This document shows positions 42,491-49,543 of a stretch of DNA of 64,000 bases, in pieces. Each line of letters opens with the position of its first letter. Position 1 is the first letter of the stretch. Made by a program: the position numbers and the translations under genes. The DNA is from Trichlorobacter thiogenes (GTDB taxonomy: Bacteria; Desulfobacterota; Desulfuromonadia; Geobacterales; Pseudopelobacteraceae). The notes under the pieces are model-generated. The model did not search any database, was not told the DNA's origin, and saw nothing but the letters and a program-made list of their open reading frames with translations. Location of the stretch: positions 62,001-126,000 of the forward strand of contig NZ_FUWR01000007.1 in the NCBI RefSeq assembly GCF_900167465.1, in the 5' to 3' direction.

Positions 42491-43096
42491 ATGAAAACCG
42501 CTGCCATTATTCTTGCTGCCGGTTTTTCCAGCCGGATGGGGACGGACAAGGCATTGCTGCCGTTCGGGGACACAACAGCACTGGAACTGTTGGTGGCAAG
42601 CTATGCTACCGCAGGGGTAGCACGGATCATGGTGGTGACCGGACAGAACCATGACACTTTGGTTCAGTTGTGCCTGCCGGTTGAACTGGCACGGAATCCA
42701 GCACCTGAAAACGGGATGTTTCCATCAATTCAGTGCGGAATAGCAGCCGTTGAACCTGCAGTTGATGCCTTTTTTGTGCATCCGGTGGATACGCCGCTGG
42801 TCAGTCCGGTAACATTGACTGGCCTGATAGCCGCACTGCAGCAGCATCCGGCTGTTGATGGAGTGATTCCTGCGTATTGTGGCAAGCGAGGGCATCCCCC
42901 GTTGCTGCGGGTGAGGTTACTACCGGAACTGCTGTCCGCTAACGGTGACGGAGGGCTGCGCAGCCTGTATCAGGGCTGGCAGATGCTGGAGCTGGCATCT
43001 GATGATCAGGCTGTTATACTGGATATGAATACGCCTGAGCAGTATGCCTTGCTCAAAGGTTTTAGTGCAGAGCAGACCATTAACAGACAGAGGTGA
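42491..43096 (+). CDS. MocA-like molybdenum cofactor nucleotidyltransferase
   Basis: A 201-residue NTP transferase. It has the signature IILAAGFSSRMGTDKALLPFGD (GxSxRMG-x2-K), the HPVDTPLVSP metal/nucleotide element and YCGKRGHPPLLR. MocA attaches CMP to molybdopterin to form MCD, used by xanthine dehydrogenase-type enzymes; MobA uses GMP. The location after xdhC favours a MocA-type role. The start lies right after TTTAGG, a weak ribosome site, and just past a strong inverted repeat. Confidence 0.87.
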   Translation: MKTAAIILAAGFSSRMGTDKALLPFGDTTALELLVASYATAGVARIMVVTGQNHDTLVQLCLPVELARNPAPENGMFPSIQCGIAAVEPAVDAFFVHPVDTPLVSPVTLTGLIAALQQHPAVDGVIPAYCGKRGHPPLLRVRLLPELLSANGDGGLRSLYQGWQMLELASDDQAVILDMNTPEQYALLKGFSAEQTINRQR

Positions 43097-43102
43097 TGAA
43101 AC

Positions 43103-43441
43103 ATGGAACAGGTAATTAGTTGTCAGGGGGATGTCTGTGTACTAACTCTGTCAGGAAGGTTTGATTCACCGGCAGCGCCGCTTTTTGATGCCTGGTTTGC
43201 TGAACAGGACAGACCGGAAAACAACCGCTATCTGCTTGACCTGGCTGAGGTGAGCTACATTACCAGTGCCGGGTTGCGCAGCCTTTTGAAACTGCTGAAG
43301 CTGCTTGAAGGTCGTGGCGGCAAACTGGTGCTTTGCTGTGTGGCGGCACCGGTACAGGATCTGTTTAAAATAGCCGGTTTTTCCGGTTTCCTTACCATCA
43401 GTGAAACCAAAGAGGCGGCTTTGGATGCCTTGGTTGGCTGA
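43103..43441 (+). CDS. STAS-domain anti-sigma factor antagonist, second copy
   Basis: A 112-residue SpoIIAA-like protein. YLLDLAEVSYITSAGLRSLLKLL holds the conserved Ser. It resembles the STAS protein at 31188-31523. Ribosome site GAGGTGATG lies before the ATG, and the gene follows the MocA-like gene by 6 bases. The two STAS genes bracket the molybdoenzyme locus, perhaps by chance or through an old duplication. The partner kinase is not adjacent. Confidence 0.87.
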   Translation: MEQVISCQGDVCVLTLSGRFDSPAAPLFDAWFAEQDRPENNRYLLDLAEVSYITSAGLRSLLKLLKLLEGRGGKLVLCCVAAPVQDLFKIAGFSGFLTISETKEAALDALVG

Positions 43442-43452
43442 GCCGGAATGCT

Positions 43453-43536
43453 CAACCACCCCCAGCCCCTCCTTGTCTAAGGAGGGGAGATAACACTACG
43501 TCCCCCTCCTGTTTTAGGAGGGGACAGGGGTGGTAA
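43453..43536. repeat. Double-hairpin GC-rich repeat, copy A
   Basis: Two adjacent hairpins: CCCCTCCTT/AAGGAGGGG (43466-43474 with 43479-43487, 4-base loop) and CCCCTCCT/AGGAGGGG (43503-43510 with 43516-43523), framed by CAACCACC and GGTGGTAA. A related copy in opposite orientation lies at 45700-45773, so the two flank the FabH and dehydrogenase genes. It could act as a bidirectional transcription barrier. Confidence 0.7.
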
Positions 43537-43543
43537 CAGCGCC

Positions 43544-43727
43544 TTAAACCCAGATTTTTCATTGGGGCACGAGATGTTGCCGAGATGGTTTGCGAGCAGG
43601 TTTACGCCCGTTTGACGAGGCAATAGCCGTAGCTATTGGTGAGGATAACGGACGGAAAGATGCCGGAAAGCATCCGGCAGGGCTCGTGCAGGCGCTGTGC
43701 GCCGCCTAATGGAATATCTGGGTTAAA
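43544..43727. repeat. 184-bp element with inverted ends (MITE-like)
   Basis: The left end TTAAACCCAGAT (43544-43555) and right end ATCTGGGTTAAA (43716-43727) are perfect reverse complements, with more weak matching inside (TTTTTCATT against AATGGAAT). Smaller palindromes lie within (AATAGC-cgta-GCTATT, GATGCCGGAAAGCATCCGGCA). No gene is visible. It fills the gap between the STAS gene and the FabH gene. A non-autonomous mobile element or a structured RNA is possible. Confidence 0.6.
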
Positions 43728-43738
43728 CTGAAGCAGTC

Positions 43739-44692
43739 TCAGTGCCAGCGGTAGATTGCAGCCCCAAAGGTCCACCCGGCACCAACACCGGCAAAGGCGA
43801 CCAGGTCATCCTTCTTTAATTTGCCGGAGCGGTTCACCTCATCCAGCAGCAGAGGAATCGAGACCCCGGAGGTGTTGGCGTAGCGCTCCATGTTATGGCA
43901 GACCTTTTCAAACGGGATACCCAACTGTTCCGCCATCTTTTTCAGGATCTTGATGGAGGGCTGGTGGGGGATAACCCAGGTGATATCCTCTTCAGACAGG
44001 CCGCAGCGCAGCAGTACCGAGACAATCGAGCCGGGCAGTACCGAGGAGGCAGCCTCGTACACGGCATGGCCATCCATGGTAAAGGCGTTATCTCCCTCAA
44101 AGACCGTTGCACCGTCGGTAAATTCGGTGTTTGAGAATATGGTCGCTTCAAACAGGCTGTTCTCATAGCTGCTTTTGGTTAGTACGACTGCTGCGGCTGC
44201 ATCACCAAAAAAGATACAGTCCCGGCGTGACCAGTCAGTGATGCTGGACATCCGGTCTGAACAGATGACCAGTGCATTTTTGTGGGCGCCTGAACGGATC
44301 AGGTTGCCAGCAATGGTCAGTCCGTACATGAACCCGGAGCAGGCGGCTGATATATCAAGGGCCGGAGCCAGGTTAGTGATGCCAAGCCGGTGTTTGACCA
44401 GGCAGGCGGTGGATGGGGCTTTGCGATCCGGGGTAATGGTGGCCAGCAGGATCAGGCTGATTTCATCCTTGTCGATCCCTGCGTTTTCAATGGCAGCAAG
44501 GGCGGCCTGGGTGGCCAGATCCGTAGTGCTTTCCTGATCGGCAATGTGGCGTTGCTGGATACCAAGATTTTCAATAATCCAGTCATCCTTGACCGCTACG
44601 CCCATAGTGGCGATATCCTGATTGGTAACGACTTTTTTCGGTACTGCAGAACCGGTTCCGGCAATCCTGATGTTTTGTAACGAATAATCCAT
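43739..44692 (-). CDS. Beta-ketoacyl-ACP synthase III (FabH-like)
   Basis: A 317-residue KAS III. The catalytic triad is visible: C118 (ISAACSGF), H243 (WVIPHQPS) and N273 (ERYANTSG). It usually condenses an acyl-CoA starter with malonyl-ACP. It does not sit with fatty-acid genes but next to a dehydrogenase, an ACP, an aminotransferase and a CoA ligase, so it may serve a specialised pathway. GAGGAAAA precedes the ATG. It is divergent from the 3-hydroxyacyl-CoA dehydrogenase gene, with 92 bases between starts. Confidence 0.9.
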   Translation of the reverse strand: MDYSLQNIRIAGTGSAVPKKVVTNQDIATMGVAVKDDWIIENLGIQQRHIADQESTTDLATQAALAAIENAGIDKDEISLILLATITPDRKAPSTACLVKHRLGITNLAPALDISAACSGFMYGLTIAGNLIRSGAHKNALVICSDRMSSITDWSRRDCIFFGDAAAAVVLTKSSYENSLFEATIFSNTEFTDGATVFEGDNAFTMDGHAVYEAASSVLPGSIVSVLLRCGLSEEDITWVIPHQPSIKILKKMAEQLGIPFEKVCHNMERYANTSGVSIPLLLDEVNRSGKLKKDDLVAFAGVGAGWTFGAAIYRWH

Positions 44693-44784
44693 GGTTTTCC
44701 TCGCTGGTTTTGCTGTGTAACGATGAGATACCTGCTAGCATACAACAGCAGCGCATAAATGCAATGCTGCTTTGGGAGATTGCC

Positions 44785-45657
44785 ATGAACAGAGAAACAA
44801 CACAGATCGGTGTGGCAGGGGCAGGCAGCATGGGGACCGGTATTGCCCAACTGGCTGCAATGGCAGGTTTTCAGGTGCGGCTGTTTGCCCGGCGTGCTGC
44901 TGCTTTTGACAAAGCGCTGCAGGGCATGGCTGCCAGCCTTGCTAAGCTGCATGAAAAGGGGCTGATTACTGAAGAACCAACCGTGATCCTGGCCAGAATC
45001 AGCTGCTGTCATGATCTTGCTGAACTGTCAGACTGTGATCTGGTGATCGAGGCGATTGCCGAGCAGTTGGAGCTTAAATCTGAGCTGCTCAGGTCGATTG
45101 GAGCGGCGTTAGGCAAAGACGCCATCCTGGCCAGCAGCACCAGCAGTATCTCCATTACCGCACTGGGGCAGGCTTCCGGCATTCCTGAACGGTTTGTCGG
45201 CATGCACTTTATGAATCCGGTGCCGCTGATGGAGGTAGTTGAGCTGATCAGCGGAGACCAGACATCGCTAAAGACCATCAACTTTGCACAGCAGATGGTG
45301 CTTGCCCTGGGTAAACAGTTTGTCTGCAGCAAGGATCAGCCCGGCTTTATCATCACCCGGCTGCTTTGTGTGCTGATCAATGAGGCCTTTGAGATGCTGC
45401 AGGCCGGTGTCGCCAGCGCGGAAGAGATTGATAGTGCCATGCAGCTGGGGGCTCACCATCCCATGGGGCCGCTGGCCCTGGCTGATATGATCGGGCTGGA
45501 TGTGATCCTGGCTGCCATGAAGACCATGGAAACCGGCATGGAAAGCTGCAAGTATGCAGCATCCCCTCTGCTGCGGGAGTATGTGGCACAAGGCAGGTTA
45601 GGCAGAAAGAGTGGGCAGGGGGTGTATCTGTACCCGGCCCAGGTTAATCCGCAGTGA
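44785..45657 (+). CDS. 3-hydroxyacyl-CoA dehydrogenase family protein
   Basis: A 290-residue NAD(P)-dependent enzyme of the Hbd/PaaH family that interconverts 3-hydroxyacyl and 3-ketoacyl thioesters. It has a Rossmann motif GVAGAGSMGTGIAQLAAMAG, catalytic His in GMHFMNPVPLMEVVELI, and the C-terminal helical domain with GAHHPMGPLALADMIGLDV. ATG 44785 has GGGAG upstream; the frame is open further 5' without family similarity. It could reduce the KAS III product made by its divergent neighbour. Confidence 0.9.
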   Translation: MNRETTQIGVAGAGSMGTGIAQLAAMAGFQVRLFARRAAAFDKALQGMAASLAKLHEKGLITEEPTVILARISCCHDLAELSDCDLVIEAIAEQLELKSELLRSIGAALGKDAILASSTSSISITALGQASGIPERFVGMHFMNPVPLMEVVELISGDQTSLKTINFAQQMVLALGKQFVCSKDQPGFIITRLLCVLINEAFEMLQAGVASAEEIDSAMQLGAHHPMGPLALADMIGLDVILAAMKTMETGMESCKYAASPLLREYVAQGRLGRKSGQGVYLYPAQVNPQ

Positions 45658-45699
45658 TAACCGGCATGGTTTATTCCAAGTCGCATGTAAACTGACACC

Positions 45700-45773
45700 T
45701 TACCACCCCTGGCCCCTCCTAAAATAGGAGGGGGAATGAGCTCCCCTCCTTACAAAGGAGGGGAGGGTGGTTG
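45700..45773. repeat. Double-hairpin GC-rich repeat, copy B
   Basis: This is the reverse-oriented relative of the repeat at 43453-43536: TTACCACCCCTGG, CCCCTCCTaaaaTAGGAGGGG, CTCCCCTCCTT-aca-AAGGAGGGGAG and GGTGGTTG. It lies between convergent genes (dehydrogenase ending at 45657, aminotransferase ending at 45806) and may terminate transcription from both sides. Confidence 0.7.
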
Positions 45774-45805
45774 GGTTCCCTGCCTTACTTGATCGCTAAA
45801 GTGAA

Positions 45806-46957
45806 TTAGAATACACCATAGACCTTGGCCAGCGGGCTTTGGTCCGTGCGGGAATGAACCAGCCGAGACAAGGCAGTGCAGAACCCCTGCATGGCTTCGC
45901 GACCGGCAATACTGACCCTGATCCAGCCGGGAAACCGGAAGCCGGTCATGGTCCGCACCATGTAGCCCTGCTGCATCAGCAGGCGATAGGCCAGGGTATC
46001 GCTGAACGGCAGCTTGATCATGGCAAAGTTACAGTCGCTGGTCAGTATCGGCAGTTTCAGTTCTGCGCATTGGGCTGCCAGCATCTGCTGCCCTTCCTGC
46101 ACCAGGCTGCGGGTGGCAGTGATAAAGGTCTGATCCCCCAGTGCTGCCAGTGCGGCTGATTGGGCAAGGGTGTTTACCGAATAGACAATGGCGGTCTTAC
46201 GGACGATATCGGTTACCTGTTCAGTGCCCACCAGGTAGCCGATCCGCAGGCCTGCCAAGGCATACATCTTGGAGAAGGTGCGGAAGATGATTAGGTTGGG
46301 AAAACGGGACAGCAGCGAGATGCCGTCGGGGTAGTCAGGTTGGTCCATGAATTCAGCATAGGCCTCATCCAGCACCACAATATGATTGGGCCCCAGCCGC
46401 TCCATAAAGCGGATCAGCCGATCCCTGCTCCACCAGGTTCCGGTGGGGTTGTTGGGGTTGCAGATAAAGACCAGTTTGGTACGGCTGTCAACCCGCGCCA
46501 GTAGACCCTCTTCATCAAACCCGAAATCATTAAGCGGCGCCAGCCGTGCATCCACACCGGAAAAACGGGCAATCCATTCATAGACCGCAAAGGTGCGGTC
46601 AGCGGTGACGATATTGTCTCCCTGCTGGCAGAACGCCTTGATTACAAAGGCGATTACTTCATTGGCGCCATTGCCCAGAATTACCTGAGACGGTGTAACC
46701 CCCAGATAGTCAGCCAGTCTGGCCCTTAAGGGGCGGCAGTCGCCGCTGGGATAGCGGGAAACCAGTGCCGGATCAAAGGATTGCAGGAACGCAGCTGCTG
46801 CCGGTGGAGGCCCCAGAGGATTCTCGTTGTTGTTCATCCTGATCAGGCGTGAACAGCCGAACATCTGCTGCAGCTCATCATCGGGCGGCGAGGGGATGTA
46901 GGCCTCAAACTGCCGCACATATTGCGGTACCAGCGCCTCAAGGTTGCAGAGGTTCAT
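45806..46957 (-). CDS. HisC-like class I/II aminotransferase
   Basis: A 383-residue PLP enzyme related to histidinol-phosphate aminotransferase. Motifs are RMNNNENPLGPPP, ILGNGANEVI, CNPNNPTGTWW, VLDEAYAEF and the PLP-Lys region FRTFSKMYALAGLRIGYLVG. Similar enzymes also make or use other amino-ketone or aromatic substrates. It is the last gene of a tightly coupled minus-strand operon with a CoA ligase, ACP and two GNAT-like proteins, not near other his genes. A specialised pathway role is therefore more likely than histidine synthesis. The ATG at 46957 overlaps the preceding stop (ATGA). Confidence 0.87.
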   Translation of the reverse strand: MNLCNLEALVPQYVRQFEAYIPSPPDDELQQMFGCSRLIRMNNNENPLGPPPAAAAFLQSFDPALVSRYPSGDCRPLRARLADYLGVTPSQVILGNGANEVIAFVIKAFCQQGDNIVTADRTFAVYEWIARFSGVDARLAPLNDFGFDEEGLLARVDSRTKLVFICNPNNPTGTWWSRDRLIRFMERLGPNHIVVLDEAYAEFMDQPDYPDGISLLSRFPNLIIFRTFSKMYALAGLRIGYLVGTEQVTDIVRKTAIVYSVNTLAQSAALAALGDQTFITATRSLVQEGQQMLAAQCAELKLPILTSDCNFAMIKLPFSDTLAYRLLMQQGYMVRTMTGFRFPGWIRVSIAGREAMQGFCTALSRLVHSRTDQSPLAKVYGVF

Positions 46958-48228
46958 CGGCTGCCCCCGGCCCGGTGCAGATGAATCAGGTCGCCGGTTC
47001 CCCCCCATGGTACCAGCATGCGGGGGGTGAAACCGCGCTTCAGCAGGTGCGGGGCCAGCAGGGCATCAAAGGGGCGTCCGGTATCAACGGTGCAGTAGAT
47101 TGCGCTGAACTGTTCCTGATCCAGCAGTTGCAGATGCTCTTCAAGCACCGCCTCTGCATCCCGCCCCACCAGCAGCGGGGTAAGACGGGCCATGCCGGTT
47201 GAACGGTTGAGCCGGGTTGCAAACAGGGTCAGGCCGTTAGCGGTTTCACCGTCATCGTGATAGGCGCGGATGTTTCTGGCCAGGGCCATGCTGCTGCACC
47301 AGTCGGTGTAGAACGGCATCAGTTCTGTAGCAACAGCGGCATCGGCACCAAATTCCTCGGCCAGCATCCGGTAGCCGGTCCAGATCGTCCCGCCGGGTAT
47401 GGCAAGGCTGCCCGCTGCCTCAAACCCTGCTGCCACAGGCGGTTGCTGCGGTGCATACAGCACCAGTCCCAGACGGTTGCTGCGGCCAAACTGTTCGGTC
47501 AGCTTTTCGCAGAGCGCAATGGTCAGCTGTTCCGGTTCTGTTGGTGCTGCCAGGTAGGGGCCAAAACAGGCCACCATCCTGCCTTCGTCAGCATGCCAGA
47601 TCAGACCACCAGCCAGCTCTCCCTGTTCACCCTGCGCCAGTATGATGCCGTATTCATTGCTGGCCAGTTTATCCAGCAGACGTCCGGGCGGGGTAAACTC
47701 CTCGGGAAACTGACAGGCAGCAAAGGAGTCGGCGATCAGTGCTGAAAACTGCTTGACCAGATCCGGCGCAGGGGATGTGGTCAGCTGCCAGGTCTGGACA
47801 GCAGGGTGGGGCTGAGATTGTTGAACAGGTGCAGGATAGTTGCGCTCTTTGCGCAGCATGATCTCCCAGCCCCCCAGCTCCATCTGTCGGATGCTGAACT
47901 GGTCACAGGCCCGTGAAGCCAGAAAAAGCCCCATCTCTGCCAGTCCCTCTTCGGTTTCATGGTCAGGCCGGGAGGTGATGTTGAAGATCCGCAGGTCAGG
48001 CGGTTGGGGTACCTGGAACAGGAGATCCGCTGCATAGCGCCGGTCCTGGAAACGCACCGTAATCCCGGCTCCGGGGATGCTGCTGCAGAGCGCCAGAAAC
48101 AGTTCTTCCGTGCTCAGGGCCAGCATGGTGGTTTCAGGGGCAGCCAGTCCTGCACTTTTTGCTGCGCTTTCAGCAAAGGCAACCACCACCGGCATCCGTT
48201 CTGGTACAAGTTCAACCTTTAGTTCCAT
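46954..48228 (-). CDS. Protein with HATPase-like N-terminus and GNAT-like C-terminus
   Basis: A 424-residue protein. Residues 1-135 resemble an RsbW-type histidine-kinase-like ATPase fold (ESAAKSAGLAAPETTMLALSTEELFLALCSSI, later EEGLAEMGLFLASRACDQF and a closing strand LGGWEIMLRKE). Residues ~150-415 look like one or two GNAT acyltransferase folds (SFAACQFPEEFTPPGRLLDKLASNEYGIILAQGE, LAGGLIWHADEGRMVACFGPYL). I recognise this only by pattern and not as a named family. It is coupled to the flanking genes (3-base gap upstream, 4-base overlap downstream). It may acylate or regulate a product made by the operon. Confidence 0.6.
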   Translation of the reverse strand: MELKVELVPERMPVVVAFAESAAKSAGLAAPETTMLALSTEELFLALCSSIPGAGITVRFQDRRYAADLLFQVPQPPDLRIFNITSRPDHETEEGLAEMGLFLASRACDQFSIRQMELGGWEIMLRKERNYPAPVQQSQPHPAVQTWQLTTSPAPDLVKQFSALIADSFAACQFPEEFTPPGRLLDKLASNEYGIILAQGEQGELAGGLIWHADEGRMVACFGPYLAAPTEPEQLTIALCEKLTEQFGRSNRLGLVLYAPQQPPVAAGFEAAGSLAIPGGTIWTGYRMLAEEFGADAAVATELMPFYTDWCSSMALARNIRAYHDDGETANGLTLFATRLNRSTGMARLTPLLVGRDAEAVLEEHLQLLDQEQFSAIYCTVDTGRPFDALLAPHLLKRGFTPRMLVPWGGTGDLIHLHRAGGSR

Positions 48229-48231
48229 GGT

Positions 48232-49281
48232 CTACCTTTCCTTACTCCGCTTCCAGTCCGTGCGCACCATCTCCATAATTGTTTTTGCCCGTTCAGAATG
48301 CAGCTTGATGGAGTCAAAGCCCGGTTCAACGTACAGCTTCTGCATCAGCAGTCCATCCTCTCCAAACCAGGCTGGCAGAAAACCGCCCAGAAAGAAACCA
48401 ACAGAGCGCAGCACTGCAACCGATGCCGCTGCATCAGCAGCACCAAGGGGTACAAAACATTGCAGCAGCGCATAGTTTTTGGAGCAGATATCCTGTTCCA
48501 GAGCTGCAAGGCGTTGGGCAAGGTCTTTGCCCGGCTTGGTGATATTACACCTGCAGACACCCGGCCCGTCAAACTGCTCCATCTCCAGTTCAGAAACATC
48601 GCTGAGCAGTTCTGAAGCAGGCTGGATCAGCTCCCGGTCAATGCCAACCCCTTCCATCATAAACCGGAGCTGATCCGCATAGCAGTCAGGCAGGCAGAGT
48701 GGGCGGCGTTGGTCCTGCCCGATCCTGAAGTATAGCAGACAGGTTACTCTGCCATCGGATGCCTGTTCCTTGGCATAGGCGGTTGCCGGCATCAGATCAA
48801 CCTCAAGTCCGGTTTCAACAAATTTGACCGGCCCGGCCACTTTCTGGGTAATGGTGTGATTGCAGACCGCCTCGCCGTAGATAGCCTTGATGGTGCCGTT
48901 TTCAATCAAAGAAATAAGCAGGTTGGTGCAGCGGGCAAAGGCAAGACTGCCGCGATAGGCTGGCAGGGTCAGACCCAGCCCCATTTCGTACAGGTCTGGA
49001 TTGGGTGAGGAGCTGCGGTAAAAGGCCTCATGGCAGACCACTTGTCCAGTGTCAGTCCGGGCAACCACACTCCTGATCCTGCCTGCCTGGTTTTCCTCGG
49101 TCAGCTTTTCAGGGATATAGTAGGTGTCAATCGGATAGCCGTCTCCATAGACGCTGTACATCAGCCGGGCAACCCCGTAGCCGTCTTCAGGCCGGTAAAA
49201 ATCCACCGTGAACGATTCTCCTTCCGGCAGTGGACAGCTGTCTTCCCGTAGACGCTTGATCGCTTCTTCACGTGGCGTCAT
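48232..49281 (-). CDS. GNAT-like acyltransferase of the ACP operon
   Basis: A 349-residue protein with an N-terminal GNAT-like domain (FYRPEDGYGVARLMYSVYGDGYPIDTYYIPEKL, VVARTDTGQVVCHEAFYR, YEMGLGLTLPAYRGSLAFARCTNLLISL). A second related half follows (residues ~190-345), ending VLRSVGFFLGGFLPAWFGEDGLLMQKLYVEP. It is probably an N- or O-acyltransferase using an acyl group from the ACP encoded immediately upstream, whose stop it overlaps by 4 bases. The acceptor is unknown. The gene downstream encodes another GNAT-like protein, so two successive acyl transfers or a heteromer are possible. Confidence 0.65.
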   Translation of the reverse strand: MTPREEAIKRLREDSCPLPEGESFTVDFYRPEDGYGVARLMYSVYGDGYPIDTYYIPEKLTEENQAGRIRSVVARTDTGQVVCHEAFYRSSSPNPDLYEMGLGLTLPAYRGSLAFARCTNLLISLIENGTIKAIYGEAVCNHTITQKVAGPVKFVETGLEVDLMPATAYAKEQASDGRVTCLLYFRIGQDQRRPLCLPDCYADQLRFMMEGVGIDRELIQPASELLSDVSELEMEQFDGPGVCRCNITKPGKDLAQRLAALEQDICSKNYALLQCFVPLGAADAAASVAVLRSVGFFLGGFLPAWFGEDGLLMQKLYVEPGFDSIKLHSERAKTIMEMVRTDWKRSKER

Positions 49282-49514
49282 GCTGCACGTTCCACAAAGG
49301 CGATAAAGTCGTTGAGTGTCTTGAGTTTCAGGGAATCGCTGTCAGAGATGGTCAGGTTGTACTTTCCTTCAAGGGCAACGGCAAAGGCCGGGCAGTCCAC
49401 TGAATCAACCCCCTGGGTTGCCAGAGGACTATCCGGGGCAATCTCTGCAACCAATCCTTTGTCCATACCGATCTGAAGCATCAACTCTTTTAATTCTGCT
49501 ATGGTAACGGCCAT
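49278..49514 (-). CDS. Dedicated acyl carrier protein
   Basis: A 78-residue ACP. The phosphopantetheine attachment site is S38 in QGVDSVDCPAF (the Asp-Ser motif is kept, but Leu of the usual DSL is Val). Helix I (ELKELMLQIGMDKGL) and helix III look normal. It is not the housekeeping AcpP, whose sequence is more acidic and sits with fab genes. It lies 29 bases after the CoA-ligase gene and overlaps a GNAT-like gene, so it probably carries the acyl group of a small specialised pathway. Confidence 0.85.
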   Translation of the reverse strand: MAVTIAELKELMLQIGMDKGLVAEIAPDSPLATQGVDSVDCPAFAVALEGKYNLTISDSDSLKLKTLNDFIAFVERAA

Positions 49515-49543
49515 GGTTCTGCTCCTTTTAGATAGTATGCAAT

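Noticed and set aside
45806-46957. Calling the aminotransferase hisC (histidine synthesis)
   Set aside because: Sequence resembles HisC but the context is a CoA ligase/ACP/GNAT operon with no his genes, so the specific symbol is not justified.
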